A DNA stretch of 64,000 bases from an uncultured Corynebacterium sp. (lineage in GTDB: Bacteria; Actinomycetota; Actinomycetes; Mycobacteriales; Mycobacteriaceae): the NCBI RefSeq assembly GCF_946221105.1, contig NZ_CAMICL010000009.1:1-64000 (forward strand), given 5' to 3'. Of this stretch, positions 9,301-16,502 are shown one piece after another (the first letter of the stretch is position 1; every line of letters starts with the position of its first letter). The notes beneath the pieces are model-generated. The model ran no database searches and was not told the origin of the DNA. It was given only the letters and a program-made list of their open reading frames with translations. Made by a program: the position numbers and the translations under genes.

Positions 9301-10200
9301 TCACTGTCCTCCCAGAGGTTGTTCATTTTTCAGGGCTTGGTCCAAAAGGCCGGTATCGATGTTCCACTGCTCGAGAATCCGCTCGTAGTCGCCAGTGTCG
9401 ATGAGGTGCTGCATCGCCGCCGCCATCGCGTCGGCAAGCTGCGAGCCCTTCGGCACCGCGAAGCCGTAGGGGGCTGCGTCGAACATCTCGCCGATCATCT
9501 CCATCTCGCCGTCGGAGCGCTCCACGGCCCAGGCGGTGACGGGGGAGTCAGCGCTGTACGCGTCCGCGCGGCCCACCAACGCGGCGAGGGCGGCGTTGTC
9601 GGCGGTGTCGAAGGCCAGCACCGTGATCGGGTCCTTGCCGGCGGCCTCGCATGCCTCAGACTTCGGGCGCACGTCGTCGGTGTCCGACACGGTTGTGCGC
9701 TGCACCGACACCGTGAGCCCGCAGGCGTTATCCGGGTCCACGCCCGAGCCCGGCTGGGCGGCCCACTGCACGCCGGCGTAGAGGAAATTGACAAAGTCGA
9801 AGGACTGGCGGCGTTCCTCGTTGTCCGTGAAACCGGACGCGCCAACATCCAAGCTGCCCGCGGACACGGCGGGCAAGATCATGGCGAAGTCCATGTCGTC
9901 GGCCTGGAAATCCATGCCCATGACGCTGGCGACGGCGCGCGCGAGGTCGAGTTCCACGCCGATGAGCTCGCCTTGCGAGTCCTTGAACTGGAAGGGGGCG
10001 AACGGCGGGTTCGTGCCCACGTTGAGCACGCCGTCTGCGGCGACTTCGGGCGGCACCATGGCCGCGATTTCGGGCACAGCGTCCGGGACGATTGGTTCCC
10101 AGCCGTCGGGGGTGCCGCCCTCCTCGTTGGTCACGCAACCCGCGAGCAGCATCGTCGCGCTCAGGCACGCGGCGACGCGCGGGGAGGTGGTGTGTTGCAT
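9301..10200 (-). CDS. polar amino acid ABC transporter substrate-binding lipoprotein
   Basis: The extracytoplasmic solute receptor of the importer. From ATG 10200 the N-terminus is a lipoprotein signal with lipobox LLAGC (Cys22). The mature part has the type 2 periplasmic-binding fold of the family (LNVGTNPPFAPFQFKDSQGE and FDFVNFLYAG). GGAG lies 6 nt upstream of this ATG, whereas an upstream in-frame start at 10236 would bury the signal peptide. It is the first gene of a three-gene minus-strand operon. AT-rich DNA at 10215-10250 probably holds the promoter. Confidence 0.93.
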   Translation of the reverse strand: MQHTTSPRVAACLSATMLLAGCVTNEEGGTPDGWEPIVPDAVPEIAAMVPPEVAADGVLNVGTNPPFAPFQFKDSQGELIGVELDLARAVASVMGMDFQADDMDFAMILPAVSAGSLDVGASGFTDNEERRQSFDFVNFLYAGVQWAAQPGSGVDPDNACGLTVSVQRTTVSDTDDVRPKSEACEAAGKDPITVLAFDTADNAALAALVGRADAYSADSPVTAWAVERSDGEMEMIGEMFDAAPYGFAVPKGSQLADAMAAAMQHLIDTGDYERILEQWNIDTGLLDQALKNEQPLGGQ

Positions 10201-10263
10201 ACCGGCTCCAATACACGATGAATATTTACAATCCATCGTATATTACACCGGGGTGCAAATGCG

Positions 10264-10301
10264 TATCGACGGCCCAAAGGTCACCCCTGGGGCCGTCGAT
10301 A
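10264..10301 (-). terminator. 12-bp perfect hairpin between two minus-strand genes
   Basis: TATCGACGGCCC (10264-10275) pairs perfectly with GGGCCGTCGATA (10290-10301) across a 14-nt loop. It lies just after the stop of the 10317-10958 gene and before the ABC importer, so it probably ends the upstream transcript, although the downstream tract (CGCATTTG) is a weak U-run. The right arm overlaps one copy of the CGTCGATAAGC word. Confidence 0.6.
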
Positions 10302-10304
10302 AGC
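10294..10304 (+). repeat. CGTCGATAAGC word, the only intergenic copy of 11 in the window
   Basis: The exact 11-mer CGTCGATAAGC occurs on the plus strand starting at 255, 2742, 10294, 24428, 29972, 37649, 39669 and 59114, and in reverse complement at 23402-23412, 32671-32681 and 61640-61650. In nine of the eleven it continues as RA (R is A or G). Only the copy listed here is outside a gene. The function is unknown; it resembles a genome-wide signal word rather than a protein motif. Confidence 0.75.
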
Positions 10305-10316
10305 AAATGTTTTTGG

Positions 10317-10958
10317 CTACTGCTGCGCCATGCGAATACCGCGCATAACCAGCTCAATCAGCGAGCCGATGACCAGTAATCCCAAGAACACGGGGATGAG
10401 CACCGAGGTGGCCCGGCTGGAACCCGCGGAGGACTGTGCGAAATCGCCGGTGAAGAAACCGGAGGACATCATCGCGGAGCCCTGTGCCTCCTGCTTCCAC
10501 AGCTCGGCCGGGTTGGCGGTGTCAGGGACGGAAGAGTTGCGCGCCCACGCCTGGACAAAGTCCTTGCCTTCGCCCTCTTCCATGCCGTCGGTCCACTCGA
10601 GAAACATGTCGGAGGAGGAGACCTTGTCCAGCGGATTCTTCTCCGGGTCGAGGTAGAGCGGGTCCTTTTCCGGATCGTGGTCCAGCGCCTCCAGGCCCGG
10701 TGACGGATCGCCCGGCTTCCGCGGGCCTTTGTTCTTCTTCTTATTGTTAGTCTTGCTGGAGGAGCTTTCCTCGCTGCTCGAGGAGTTGCCCTCGGCCGAG
10801 AGTTTTTCAAACGCGTCCGCGGTGTTGCGGAGAACCTCGGCATCTTCGGTGGTGATGCCGGTGCCTGCCGGCTTCGTTTGCGAGGTGGCAGATGGCGCGT
10901 TCAGGCCTGCAAGGACGAGTGCTCCGGCGGTTACGCCGGCGATGAGAGACTTGCGCAT
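10317..10958 (-). CDS. secreted/anchored protein with Ser/Lys-rich linker and C-terminal membrane helix
   Basis: I do not recognise the family. From ATG 10958 the 213-residue product has a signal peptide (MRKSLIAGVTAGALVLAG, probable cleavage near SATSQ), a low-complexity Ser/Lys stretch at about residues 55-80 (SSSSEESSSSKTNNKKKNK), an acidic middle part, and one C-terminal hydrophobic helix (VLIPVFLGLLVIGSLIELVM) followed by a short basic tail. This is an envelope-protein layout with most of the chain outside the cell. An upstream in-frame start at 11015 would destroy the signal peptide. It lies 22 nt downstream of the MFS gene on the same strand. Confidence 0.8.
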   Translation of the reverse strand: MRKSLIAGVTAGALVLAGLNAPSATSQTKPAGTGITTEDAEVLRNTADAFEKLSAEGNSSSSEESSSSKTNNKKKNKGPRKPGDPSPGLEALDHDPEKDPLYLDPEKNPLDKVSSSDMFLEWTDGMEEGEGKDFVQAWARNSSVPDTANPAELWKQEAQGSAMMSSGFFTGDFAQSSAGSSRATSVLIPVFLGLLVIGSLIELVMRGIRMAQQ

Positions 10959-10980
10959 GGGGCGTATCTTAACCAATCCG

Positions 10981-12189
10981 TTAGAGAATGCGATGCAGAG
11001 TCTTGCGGCCTGCAAAGAGGATCAAGAGCGAAACTAGGAGTGAGCCTGCGCCGAACCAGTACGGCACGCCAGCACCCAGAGATGCAGCCAGCGGCCCGGA
11101 TACAGCTGGCGCCACCGCGCCACCGAGGAAGCGCATACCCGAATAGCTCGACGACGCCACGTTTCGCGGCATCTCCGTGGCCTCCATGACAGCTTCAGTC
11201 AGCACCGTGTTGAACACGCCGCTGAAGAAACCGGCGAGGATGACCAGGACCACTACGACGCCCAGCCGGTGAGCGCCGAAGCCGAGGCCCGCCAGGACAG
11301 CACTGAAGCCGAGGAGCACGGTCACCACCACGGGAATCAGGCCGAAGGCGCGGGTCAGGCGAGGCGCGATGAACACCGAGGAGACGGCCAGCGCCAGGCC
11401 CCAGCCGAAGAAGACGTAGCCCAGCTCAGTCGCGCCGAAGTTGCGCCCGCTTAGCGCGGCAGCTTCCTCGATGGGGTAGGGCGAGTAGGCGAGCAAGGTG
11501 AAAAACCCGAAGTTGTAGAAAAACGCCACCAAGCCGAGCGTGAGCAGGGCCGGGTCCTTGGCTGCGGCGAGCCCCGCCGTCAGCGCGACGGGCTCCGGTT
11601 TGCGTTCCGCCTTGGCCAGCAGCGTCGCAATCGCTATAAAGCCGGCCGCCATGAGCACTGCCGTGCCGTAGAAGGGGGCGCGCCAGCTGATCTCGCCCAG
11701 CAGACCGCCGACGAGGGGGCCGATGGCCATACCGACGCCGATCGCGGCCTCGTACAGGATCACTGCCTGGCCCGCGTGCCCGGCCGCCGCGCCGACGATG
11801 GCCGCCAGCGCCGTCGAGATAAACAGTGCGTTTCCAAGACCCCAGCCGGCGCGGAAGCCGATGATTGCGTCGACCGAACCCGCAGCACCAGATAAGGCAG
11901 AGAAGGCGACAATCAGCGCCAAACCGATCAACAGGGTGGTCTTAACACCAATGCGCGAGGAAATGAACGCGCTGAAGAACATCGCCAGCGCGGTAATAAG
12001 CAGGTAGCTGGTAAACAGCAGCATCGTTTGCGTCGGGGAGGCGTCAAGCTCCCGGCTAATCGCCGGCAGGATCGGGTCCACCAACCCGATGCCCATGAAC
12101 GACACCGCGCAGGCAAAGGCCAGGGCCCACACGGCGACGGGCTGTTTAAGGATTGAAGTGTTTTCCGGTGTGTGCGGCGAGTCTGTCAC
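10981..12189 (-). CDS. MFS transporter (DHA1-type drug exporter)
   Basis: A 402-residue major facilitator with about twelve hydrophobic segments. The N-terminal MGIGLVDPILPAISREL motif and the loop SSRIGVKTTLLIG (motif A region) are typical of the DHA1 multidrug exporter group. The GTG start at 12189 overlaps the stop of the MarR gene by 4 bases and has AAAGGAGG 6 nt upstream. Pairing with a MarR regulator suggests ligand-induced efflux; the substrate is not readable. Confidence 0.92.
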   Translation of the reverse strand: MTDSPHTPENTSILKQPVAVWALAFACAVSFMGIGLVDPILPAISRELDASPTQTMLLFTSYLLITALAMFFSAFISSRIGVKTTLLIGLALIVAFSALSGAAGSVDAIIGFRAGWGLGNALFISTALAAIVGAAAGHAGQAVILYEAAIGVGMAIGPLVGGLLGEISWRAPFYGTAVLMAAGFIAIATLLAKAERKPEPVALTAGLAAAKDPALLTLGLVAFFYNFGFFTLLAYSPYPIEEAAALSGRNFGATELGYVFFGWGLALAVSSVFIAPRLTRAFGLIPVVVTVLLGFSAVLAGLGFGAHRLGVVVVLVILAGFFSGVFNTVLTEAVMEATEMPRNVASSSYSGMRFLGGAVAPAVSGPLAASLGAGVPYWFGAGSLLVSLLILFAGRKTLHRIL

Positions 12190-12641
12190 TCGCGACCTCC
12201 TTTACGTTGTTTCAACTCTGCGGTCAGCTCCGGCAGAAGCTCCGCCGCACGCTTGAGCGTCGCGATGTCCTCCGGCTTCAACGGCTCGAACACAGGGGCC
12301 ACCGCCTCGGCTGCTGCTGTCCTGTAGCTGCGTAGCACCTCGCGGCCGGCGTCGGTGATGGTCAGCGCTGTTGCGCGGGCATCGTCGTCGGCGGTGTGTC
12401 TGGCGGCGTAGCCGTCGTCCACAAGCCGCTTCATGGCCTGGCTCATGGAGGGCTGGCGGATGCCTTCCCGTGCTGCAAGCTCTCCAATCCGGAGCCCCGG
12501 CTCGCGCTCGAGGGCCGCAAGCGCGCGCATGGAGACGTTTGAAAGCTCCATGTCGGATGCCTGGTACGCGGCGCGGGTGAAGTGGCTTCCGGCCGCGATG
12601 AGCTCAACAGCGAGCGCGGCGAGGTCCTCGTTGGAGTGCAT
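12186..12641 (-). CDS. MarR family transcriptional regulator
   Basis: A 151-residue winged-helix regulator. The recognition region reads LRIGELAAREGIRQPSMSQ, and the wing region DDDARATALTITDAGREVL is the classic MarR DxRxxxLxLT-like motif. It heads a two-gene operon with the MFS exporter. ATG 12641 was chosen because the palindromic operator and -10 box lie right up to it. TATAGT on the minus strand ends 6 nt before the ATG, so the mRNA is probably leaderless and autorepressed. Confidence 0.92.
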   Translation of the reverse strand: MHSNEDLAALAVELIAAGSHFTRAAYQASDMELSNVSMRALAALEREPGLRIGELAAREGIRQPSMSQAMKRLVDDGYAARHTADDDARATALTITDAGREVLRSYRTAAAEAVAPVFEPLKPEDIATLKRAAELLPELTAELKQRKGGRE

Positions 12642-12664
12642 AGGGGAACTATATAGTTTGCCTA
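12641..12664. promoter_or_regulatory. 24-bp palindromic operator over the marR promoter
   Basis: TAGG-GG-AACTAT/ATAGTT-TG-CCTA is an inverted repeat centred between 12652 and 12653: 10 of 12 base pairs match, including a perfect 12-bp core AACTATATAGTT. It covers the probable -10 (TATAGT, 12653-12648 on the minus strand) and reaches the start codon. This is what is expected for autorepression by a MarR dimer. Confidence 0.75.
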
Positions 12665-12674
12665 TGTATGACAA

Positions 12675-12706
12675 AACCCCGCAGGCCAGAAACGGTCTGC
12701 GGGGTC
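12675..12706 (-). terminator. intrinsic terminator after the 12724-13230 gene
   Basis: On the minus strand ACCCCGCAG and CTGCGGGGT form a 9-bp GC-rich stem followed by TTTTGTC. It begins 17 nt after the stop of the membrane-protein gene and insulates the marR promoter from it. Confidence 0.8.
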
Positions 12707-12723
12707 GGCGAGAAGTGTGGGCG

Positions 12724-13230
12724 CTAGTCTTCGGCCTCCGCGTCGAAGCGCTCAAGGTCGCGCTGGCGACGCTTCTTACTGATGCGCCCGAACATGGTTC
12801 CGGCCACCACTGCGCCCACAACAGCGCCGACGATGGCGCCGGTAGCGCCCGCGCTGTCGAAGCTGCCGGAGGGGTCGAAACCGCCGGTGACGATCACGCC
12901 CACCAGCCAGACAGCGCACAGCGCCCAATAGGTGATGAGGATGCTGCGTGGGGTGTCGCGCAGCTGGACGATTGGCGACGCGACATAGTTGCGCATCCAC
13001 TGCGTGCTCGCCACGCTGCTAATGATGGGGATCAACAGGACGGTGACCGACCACAGGGCCTGCCGGCCCGGCAGCACCCACGCGAGGATCGCACCCACAA
13101 GCGCCATGCCGATTAGTGAGGTGTAAAAGGCCACCGAGCTTGCCTTGTGGTACGTCGCGGCCTCGAACTCATCGGTGGCGGTGCCGTCGACGGATGTGAC
13201 GATGGAGTCTCCGAAATTCTTGAACATCAT
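12724..13230 (-). CDS. four-helix membrane protein paired with XRE regulator
   Basis: Family not recognised by name. The 168-residue product has four hydrophobic segments: two at about residues 33-55 and 60-75, one at about 98-115, and a glycine-rich one, GAIVGAVVGAVVAGTMFG, near the C-terminus. A basic then acidic cytoplasmic tail (KKRRQRDLERFDAEAED) ends it. Its ATG overlaps the stop of the upstream XRE regulator (ATGA), so the two are co-translated. Small HTH plus integral membrane protein pairs of this type are common, with unknown roles. Confidence 0.85.
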   Translation of the reverse strand: MMFKNFGDSIVTSVDGTATDEFEAATYHKASSVAFYTSLIGMALVGAILAWVLPGRQALWSVTVLLIPIISSVASTQWMRNYVASPIVQLRDTPRSILITYWALCAVWLVGVIVTGGFDPSGSFDSAGATGAIVGAVVGAVVAGTMFGRISKKRRQRDLERFDAEAED

Positions 13231-13436
13231 TCCTCCTTGGTTTGGCCAAAGATTTCTTCAACTGACTTTTCAAACTGACGGCAAATGTCGAGCGCCAAGT
13301 AGACAGAAGGTGAGTAGTTGCCCCGCTCGATATTGGCGATGGTCTGCCGGGAAACACCGACGCGGTCAGCGAGCTCCTGCTGCGACAACTCGTGCCAGCG
13401 CCGCCATTTGCGAACTGTGTTGGTGTGGTCGCCCAT
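13227..13436 (-). CDS. small XRE/Cro-type HTH regulator
   Basis: A 69-residue one-domain helix-turn-helix protein: LSQQELADRVGVSRQTIANIERGNYSPS is the full XRE recognition motif (quoted here as family evidence in two parts, LSQQELADRVGVSRQ and TIANIERGNYSPS). It resembles YozG/YgzD-like regulators that are encoded with a membrane protein. GGAAGGAGG precedes ATG 13436. Its promoter is overlapped by a TTTACA-AAA-TGTAAA inverted repeat, consistent with autoregulation. Confidence 0.93.
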   Translation of the reverse strand: MGDHTNTVRKWRRWHELSQQELADRVGVSRQTIANIERGNYSPSVYLALDICRQFEKSVEEIFGQTKEE

Positions 13437-13450
13437 GTGGCCTCCTTCCG

Positions 13451-13486
13451 TTTACAAAATGTAAAAGGAAAGACACGTAGTGTCAA
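13451..13486 (-). promoter_or_regulatory. promoter and operator of the XRE/membrane protein operon
   Basis: On the minus strand a consensus -35 TTGACA (13486-13481) is followed by a 17-nt spacer and -10 TACATT (13463-13458). A perfect inverted repeat TTTACA-AAA-TGTAAA (13451-13465) covers the -10, and a second one, GACAC-GTA-GTGTC (13472-13484), covers the -35 edge and spacer. A further TTTACA half-site is at 13493-13498. The best-formed promoter in the accessory region. Confidence 0.8.
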
Positions 13487-13530
13487 GCACGCTTTACATT
13501 TAGGTGGTGGGTTAGGAATCGCGCCGGGAT

Positions 13531-13653
13531 AAAAAAGAAGCACCATGCGCGACGGTGCCTCGGGAAGAGAGGGGGTTCGGAAAACTCTTTGACCACTACC
13601 AACGCGGGCAAGTTCTGGGCCCAGTTTCATGGTCGTCCGTGTTTAGTTCCAAA
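13531..13653 (-). repeat. two-box repeat with terminator, copy A
   Basis: Read on the minus strand this element has box 1 TTTGGAACTAAACAC (13653-13639), a 36-nt variable spacer, a 27-nt box 2 (13602-13576) reading TTGGTAGTGGTCAAAGAG and on to TTTTCCGAA, then a hairpin with GCACC/GGTGC arms and a T-rich tail (13558-13531). Copy B at 14649-14779 has the same boxes, the same 36-nt spacing and orientation, but a different hairpin. Nothing else in 13487-13801 looks coding. Confidence 0.75.
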
Positions 13654-13801
13654 CTGACAACGTGAGTGGAAAATAGGGGTGAAAGCGATACGCCGGTCCA
13701 CTCAGCTGCTAGAGAGACCATTTTGAGTCGCGCAGCAGCTATATTCGGGCTACCCTTGCCCCGTTGCGAATGCGTCTAACAAGTAGCAGGAGTTGGAATT
13801 T

Positions 13802-14089
13802 GTGAGCCTTCAAAATTTCTTGTGGATTTGCGCGGGCATCGGGACTCTGCTTGCGGGATATTTAAGTGGGGCCCCTCTACCTCTACTAACAGCTCTTCTT
13901 TTCATCGCTTCCATCCCGACGGTACTACTGGTCAGATCATCTTCAGAGCTGAAAGGTGGACTTGAGGTCGTGGGCTTGCTTGCGGTCTGTATTGCCTTAG
14001 GTGCCTTCGTTCCGCTCGTTCTCGTCTTCGCTTATGTCGTTTATATGTCTGTGACCTGGTATTCGGTTACGCCCGCGGAGTCTCTTTAG
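13802..14089 (+). CDS. small hydrophobic membrane protein, unknown
   Basis: A 95-residue protein with three or four hydrophobic helices (LWICAGIGTLLAGYL, LLTALLFIASIPTVLLV, and a long VVGLLAVCIALGAFVPLVLV stretch). No family recognised. GTG 13802 is chosen because AGCAGGAG (13785-13792) gives a 9-nt spacing; the TTG at 13793 would abut it. The gene uses AT-richer codons than the core genes, and lies with the next gene between the two repeat copies, which suggests acquired DNA. Confidence 0.65.
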   Translation: MSLQNFLWICAGIGTLLAGYLSGAPLPLLTALLFIASIPTVLLVRSSSELKGGLEVVGLLAVCIALGAFVPLVLVFAYVVYMSVTWYSVTPAESL

Positions 14090-14147
14090 CGCTCCGTCAC
14101 AAAAGGCACAAACCGTCGGGAGCCTACGACATGAATTGGAGACCGAA

Positions 14148-14540
14148 ATGACCACCAGCGAAGTTACTCTCACGCGAACCTACTTTCTTTCCCGCAAAGA
14201 GGATCTACCTAAGTGTTATAGGCGCTACCTCGAGCGAGTCGAAAGAGTTAAGCAATTCACTACCGTCTATCTGATCGCAGAAACAGAGCATGTCGAATCC
14301 AATGCTCTCGTGAGAGAGAACTTGTTGCATGATCTTCGGGCTCAGAGCGATGATTCGCTCAACGAGGACGAATGGGCACTCTACAGTTACTGCACAGCGT
14401 TGGGTTCAATCGATGAACCCATCGAGCCTGGAGCGGCGGTGTCCAGGCTTTGGGAGGACATGCTCCTAACCGACGATGAGGAGTGGCCCCGGTCTTTCAT
14501 CAGTTCAGTCGAATTCGCATCGTTGATGTCTCGGACATAG
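14148..14540 (+). CDS. hypothetical soluble protein
   Basis: A 130-residue, charged, acidic, probably cytoplasmic protein with no recognised domain. ATG 14148 is preceded at 6 nt by GGAG (14138-14141); an upstream TTG at 14136 has no ribosome-binding site. Codon use is AT-richer than the core genes. It lies 58 nt after the small membrane protein on the same strand; the pair could be an operon of immunity or toxin type, but nothing in the sequence proves that. Confidence 0.6.
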   Translation: MTTSEVTLTRTYFLSRKEDLPKCYRRYLERVERVKQFTTVYLIAETEHVESNALVRENLLHDLRAQSDDSLNEDEWALYSYCTALGSIDEPIEPGAAVSRLWEDMLLTDDEEWPRSFISSVEFASLMSRT

Positions 14541-14648
14541 TGACTAAAACGCTTCGTTTCGCGTAGAACCAGATCCTGTGGGCAGTATTAGCAACGCAGT
14601 AGCACCCCCGAACTTCGGTGTGGGGATCCTGCACTCCGGGGCACACCG

Positions 14649-14779
14649 AAAAAGAAAAATCTCGAGACACCGTAGGAACGATGTCTCGAGGCAACGGGGG
14701 TTTCGGAAAACTCTTTGACCACTACCAATGCGGCCTATTTCCAGACTTAGTTCCACGGCCTTTGGTGTTTAGTTCCAAA
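14649..14779 (-). repeat. two-box repeat with terminator, copy B
   Basis: Minus strand: box 1 TTTGGAACTAAACAC (14779-14765), 36-nt spacer, 27-nt box 2 (14728-14702) identical to copy A, then a 9-bp stem CTCGAGACA/TGTCTCGAG (14661-14690) and the tail ATTTTTCTTTTT (14660-14649), a strong intrinsic terminator. Same orientation as copy A, 1126 bp away. Confidence 0.75.
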
Positions 14780-15118
14780 TCGATCCTAGCTTGTTCTCGA
14801 AAGTAGCCCTCACGCAGCGGAAACCGTTTTAGACATCGGTGTGAAAGATCCACGCATGTGGATAGCCATACGTTCTCATTGCTGTCTTCTCGGCGGGTCA
14901 CATGCAACCCTCGTGCAAGGCAGGGAAGCGCACGCGTGAATAACCCTGTGACAGTGTCGCTGTGAGAGTGTTGAGGTAGCCTCCCGAAGTGAGCGTCCGT
15001 TCGTCATCCCACGCCCCATCAAACCCTGCTTCGGCTGCGCGACAATCCCATTATTCAGAGCAGAGCAACCAGCACGACGCCACCGACTAATCCGGCTTGT
15101 CATGCATAATCTATTGGC
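14780..15118. other. intergenic region upstream of the AlbA_2 gene
   Basis: No convincing gene. It contains a small hairpin, ATCCAC-GCAT-GTGGAT (14847-14862), and at its right end CATAAT (15105-15110) placed 8 nt before the ATG at 15119, the probable -10 of a leaderless transcript. Confidence 0.5.
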
Positions 15119-16378
15119 ATGTTCACTTCGCTGCACAGCGCGCTCGGTCTTCCTGCCGGCCCTATCACCGACGATATGATCACCCAGGCCGTGGAAAACG
15201 ACATCCCGGAGTCAGAAGACCTGGACTTCAAACAGTCGCTGCCTTCGAAAGAGTCGTTGGTGCAATCGGACGTTAAGAAGGACTTGGCGGCCATGGCTAA
15301 CTACGGCGGTGGCGTGATCATCTACGGAGTCACCGACTCGGACAGTCGTGCCGGAACACGGCTCGACACCGGCGCTGTAGATGACAACTACACCCAGGCC
15401 TATCAGCGCGTCGCGTATAACCACATCACGCCACCGCTGCACAACGTCGAAATCGTGCCCCTCGTCTCGGACGACGGTACGCACGCCGTAGCGGTTATCG
15501 TCCCGGCAAGCCAGCAGGTTCCACACATGCTTATCGGTAAAGACAAGAAATTCAACGTTCCGATCCGCCACGGGGCTGACACCGACTGGCTTCCCGAATC
15601 AGAAATCGCCCGCCTTTACCAGCAGCGCTTCAACGTCGCTAGGAGGCGGCACGAGCTGCTTCTCGAGCACTATGAGCGCACAAGAGAGCTCGCGAGGCCG
15701 TCGGGATTTTGGGCGGTCGGCGTTGCGAGACCCGTGACGAGAACCGTGACAGCGCCCATGGAAAGCCAAGACGTGAGCCAGTTCGCAAACCGGTTGGTGA
15801 ACCAGAAGGTGAATCTCTGGGACTACAGCAAGCTGGAAACACCCTTTGGTGCATACCACGGAAACGTGTATCCCCGCCGTGGCTTCCGTAGTTGGCGCTA
15901 TCTGCTTCTCTCGAAAGAAAGCGGCCACCCGGAGTCGTACCTCGCTTTCCATGATGACGGGGCAGTCTCGGCGCTGGTGAACCTTCCTGCCCAGGAAGAG
16001 GGAAGCTCGGTACACGCATTCTTTATCGAGGCATTCATCGCGGATCTCATGCTCGCCGCCCGCGGGATGAGCAAGAAGTATGGTAGCCCTGAATACGACA
16101 TACGGGTCGGGGTCGAGTGGGAGAGTAGCGAACCACTCCGTTTGTACCGGCCACATGAAATAGGGGAGTTCGACCCGCTTCCCGTTACGAAATTCGTTCC
16201 GGTGGAGGCGACGGTGGATCTCTCGGACGACGGCGCGTTTTTCGACAACGCCGAGGCAATTGCGGAGGACTGCCTCAACCAGGCGGGCATTCGAGTTTTG
16301 AAGATAATTCCAAGGGGGCGAGATCGATTCGAGGAGGTGTTCCGGATCTTCCCGCTGGGTGTCACATCGGATGTGTAA
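15119..16378 (+). CDS. AlbA_2 (Schlafen-like) domain protein
   Basis: A 419-residue protein whose first about 165 residues match the AlbA_2/Schlafen AAA-4 domain: SEDLDFKQSLPS near residue 31, then KKDLAAMANYGGGVIIYGV near residue 57, and IRHGADTDWLPESEIARLY closing the domain. Related domains occur in putative nucleases and in many phage-defence loci. The C-terminal about 230 residues are not recognised. No ribosome-binding site precedes the ATG, but CATAAT lies 8 nt upstream, so translation is probably leaderless. It is convergent with the CD-NTase gene, and its moderate GC content sets it apart from the core genes. Confidence 0.8.
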   Translation: MFTSLHSALGLPAGPITDDMITQAVENDIPESEDLDFKQSLPSKESLVQSDVKKDLAAMANYGGGVIIYGVTDSDSRAGTRLDTGAVDDNYTQAYQRVAYNHITPPLHNVEIVPLVSDDGTHAVAVIVPASQQVPHMLIGKDKKFNVPIRHGADTDWLPESEIARLYQQRFNVARRRHELLLEHYERTRELARPSGFWAVGVARPVTRTVTAPMESQDVSQFANRLVNQKVNLWDYSKLETPFGAYHGNVYPRRGFRSWRYLLLSKESGHPESYLAFHDDGAVSALVNLPAQEEGSSVHAFFIEAFIADLMLAARGMSKKYGSPEYDIRVGVEWESSEPLRLYRPHEIGEFDPLPVTKFVPVEATVDLSDDGAFFDNAEAIAEDCLNQAGIRVLKIIPRGRDRFEEVFRIFPLGVTSDV

Positions 16379-16502
16379 CAGCGAGGGAGCAAATCTGACT
16401 TCAATTCTCCGACCGCTGAATACGGTGCCCTGGCTTTTGTCACGACTCACCGACCTGACAACCTAGGCTAGGGAGCATACTCCCAAGCGCGAATAGTAGG
16501 GC

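Noticed and set aside
13561..13630. A short minus-strand frame through repeat copy A (MKLGPELARVGSGQRVFR...) similar to one in copy B
   Set aside because: Both frames run through the terminators and owe their similarity to the conserved nucleotide box; I treat them as non-coding, though a relic of a coding end is not excluded.
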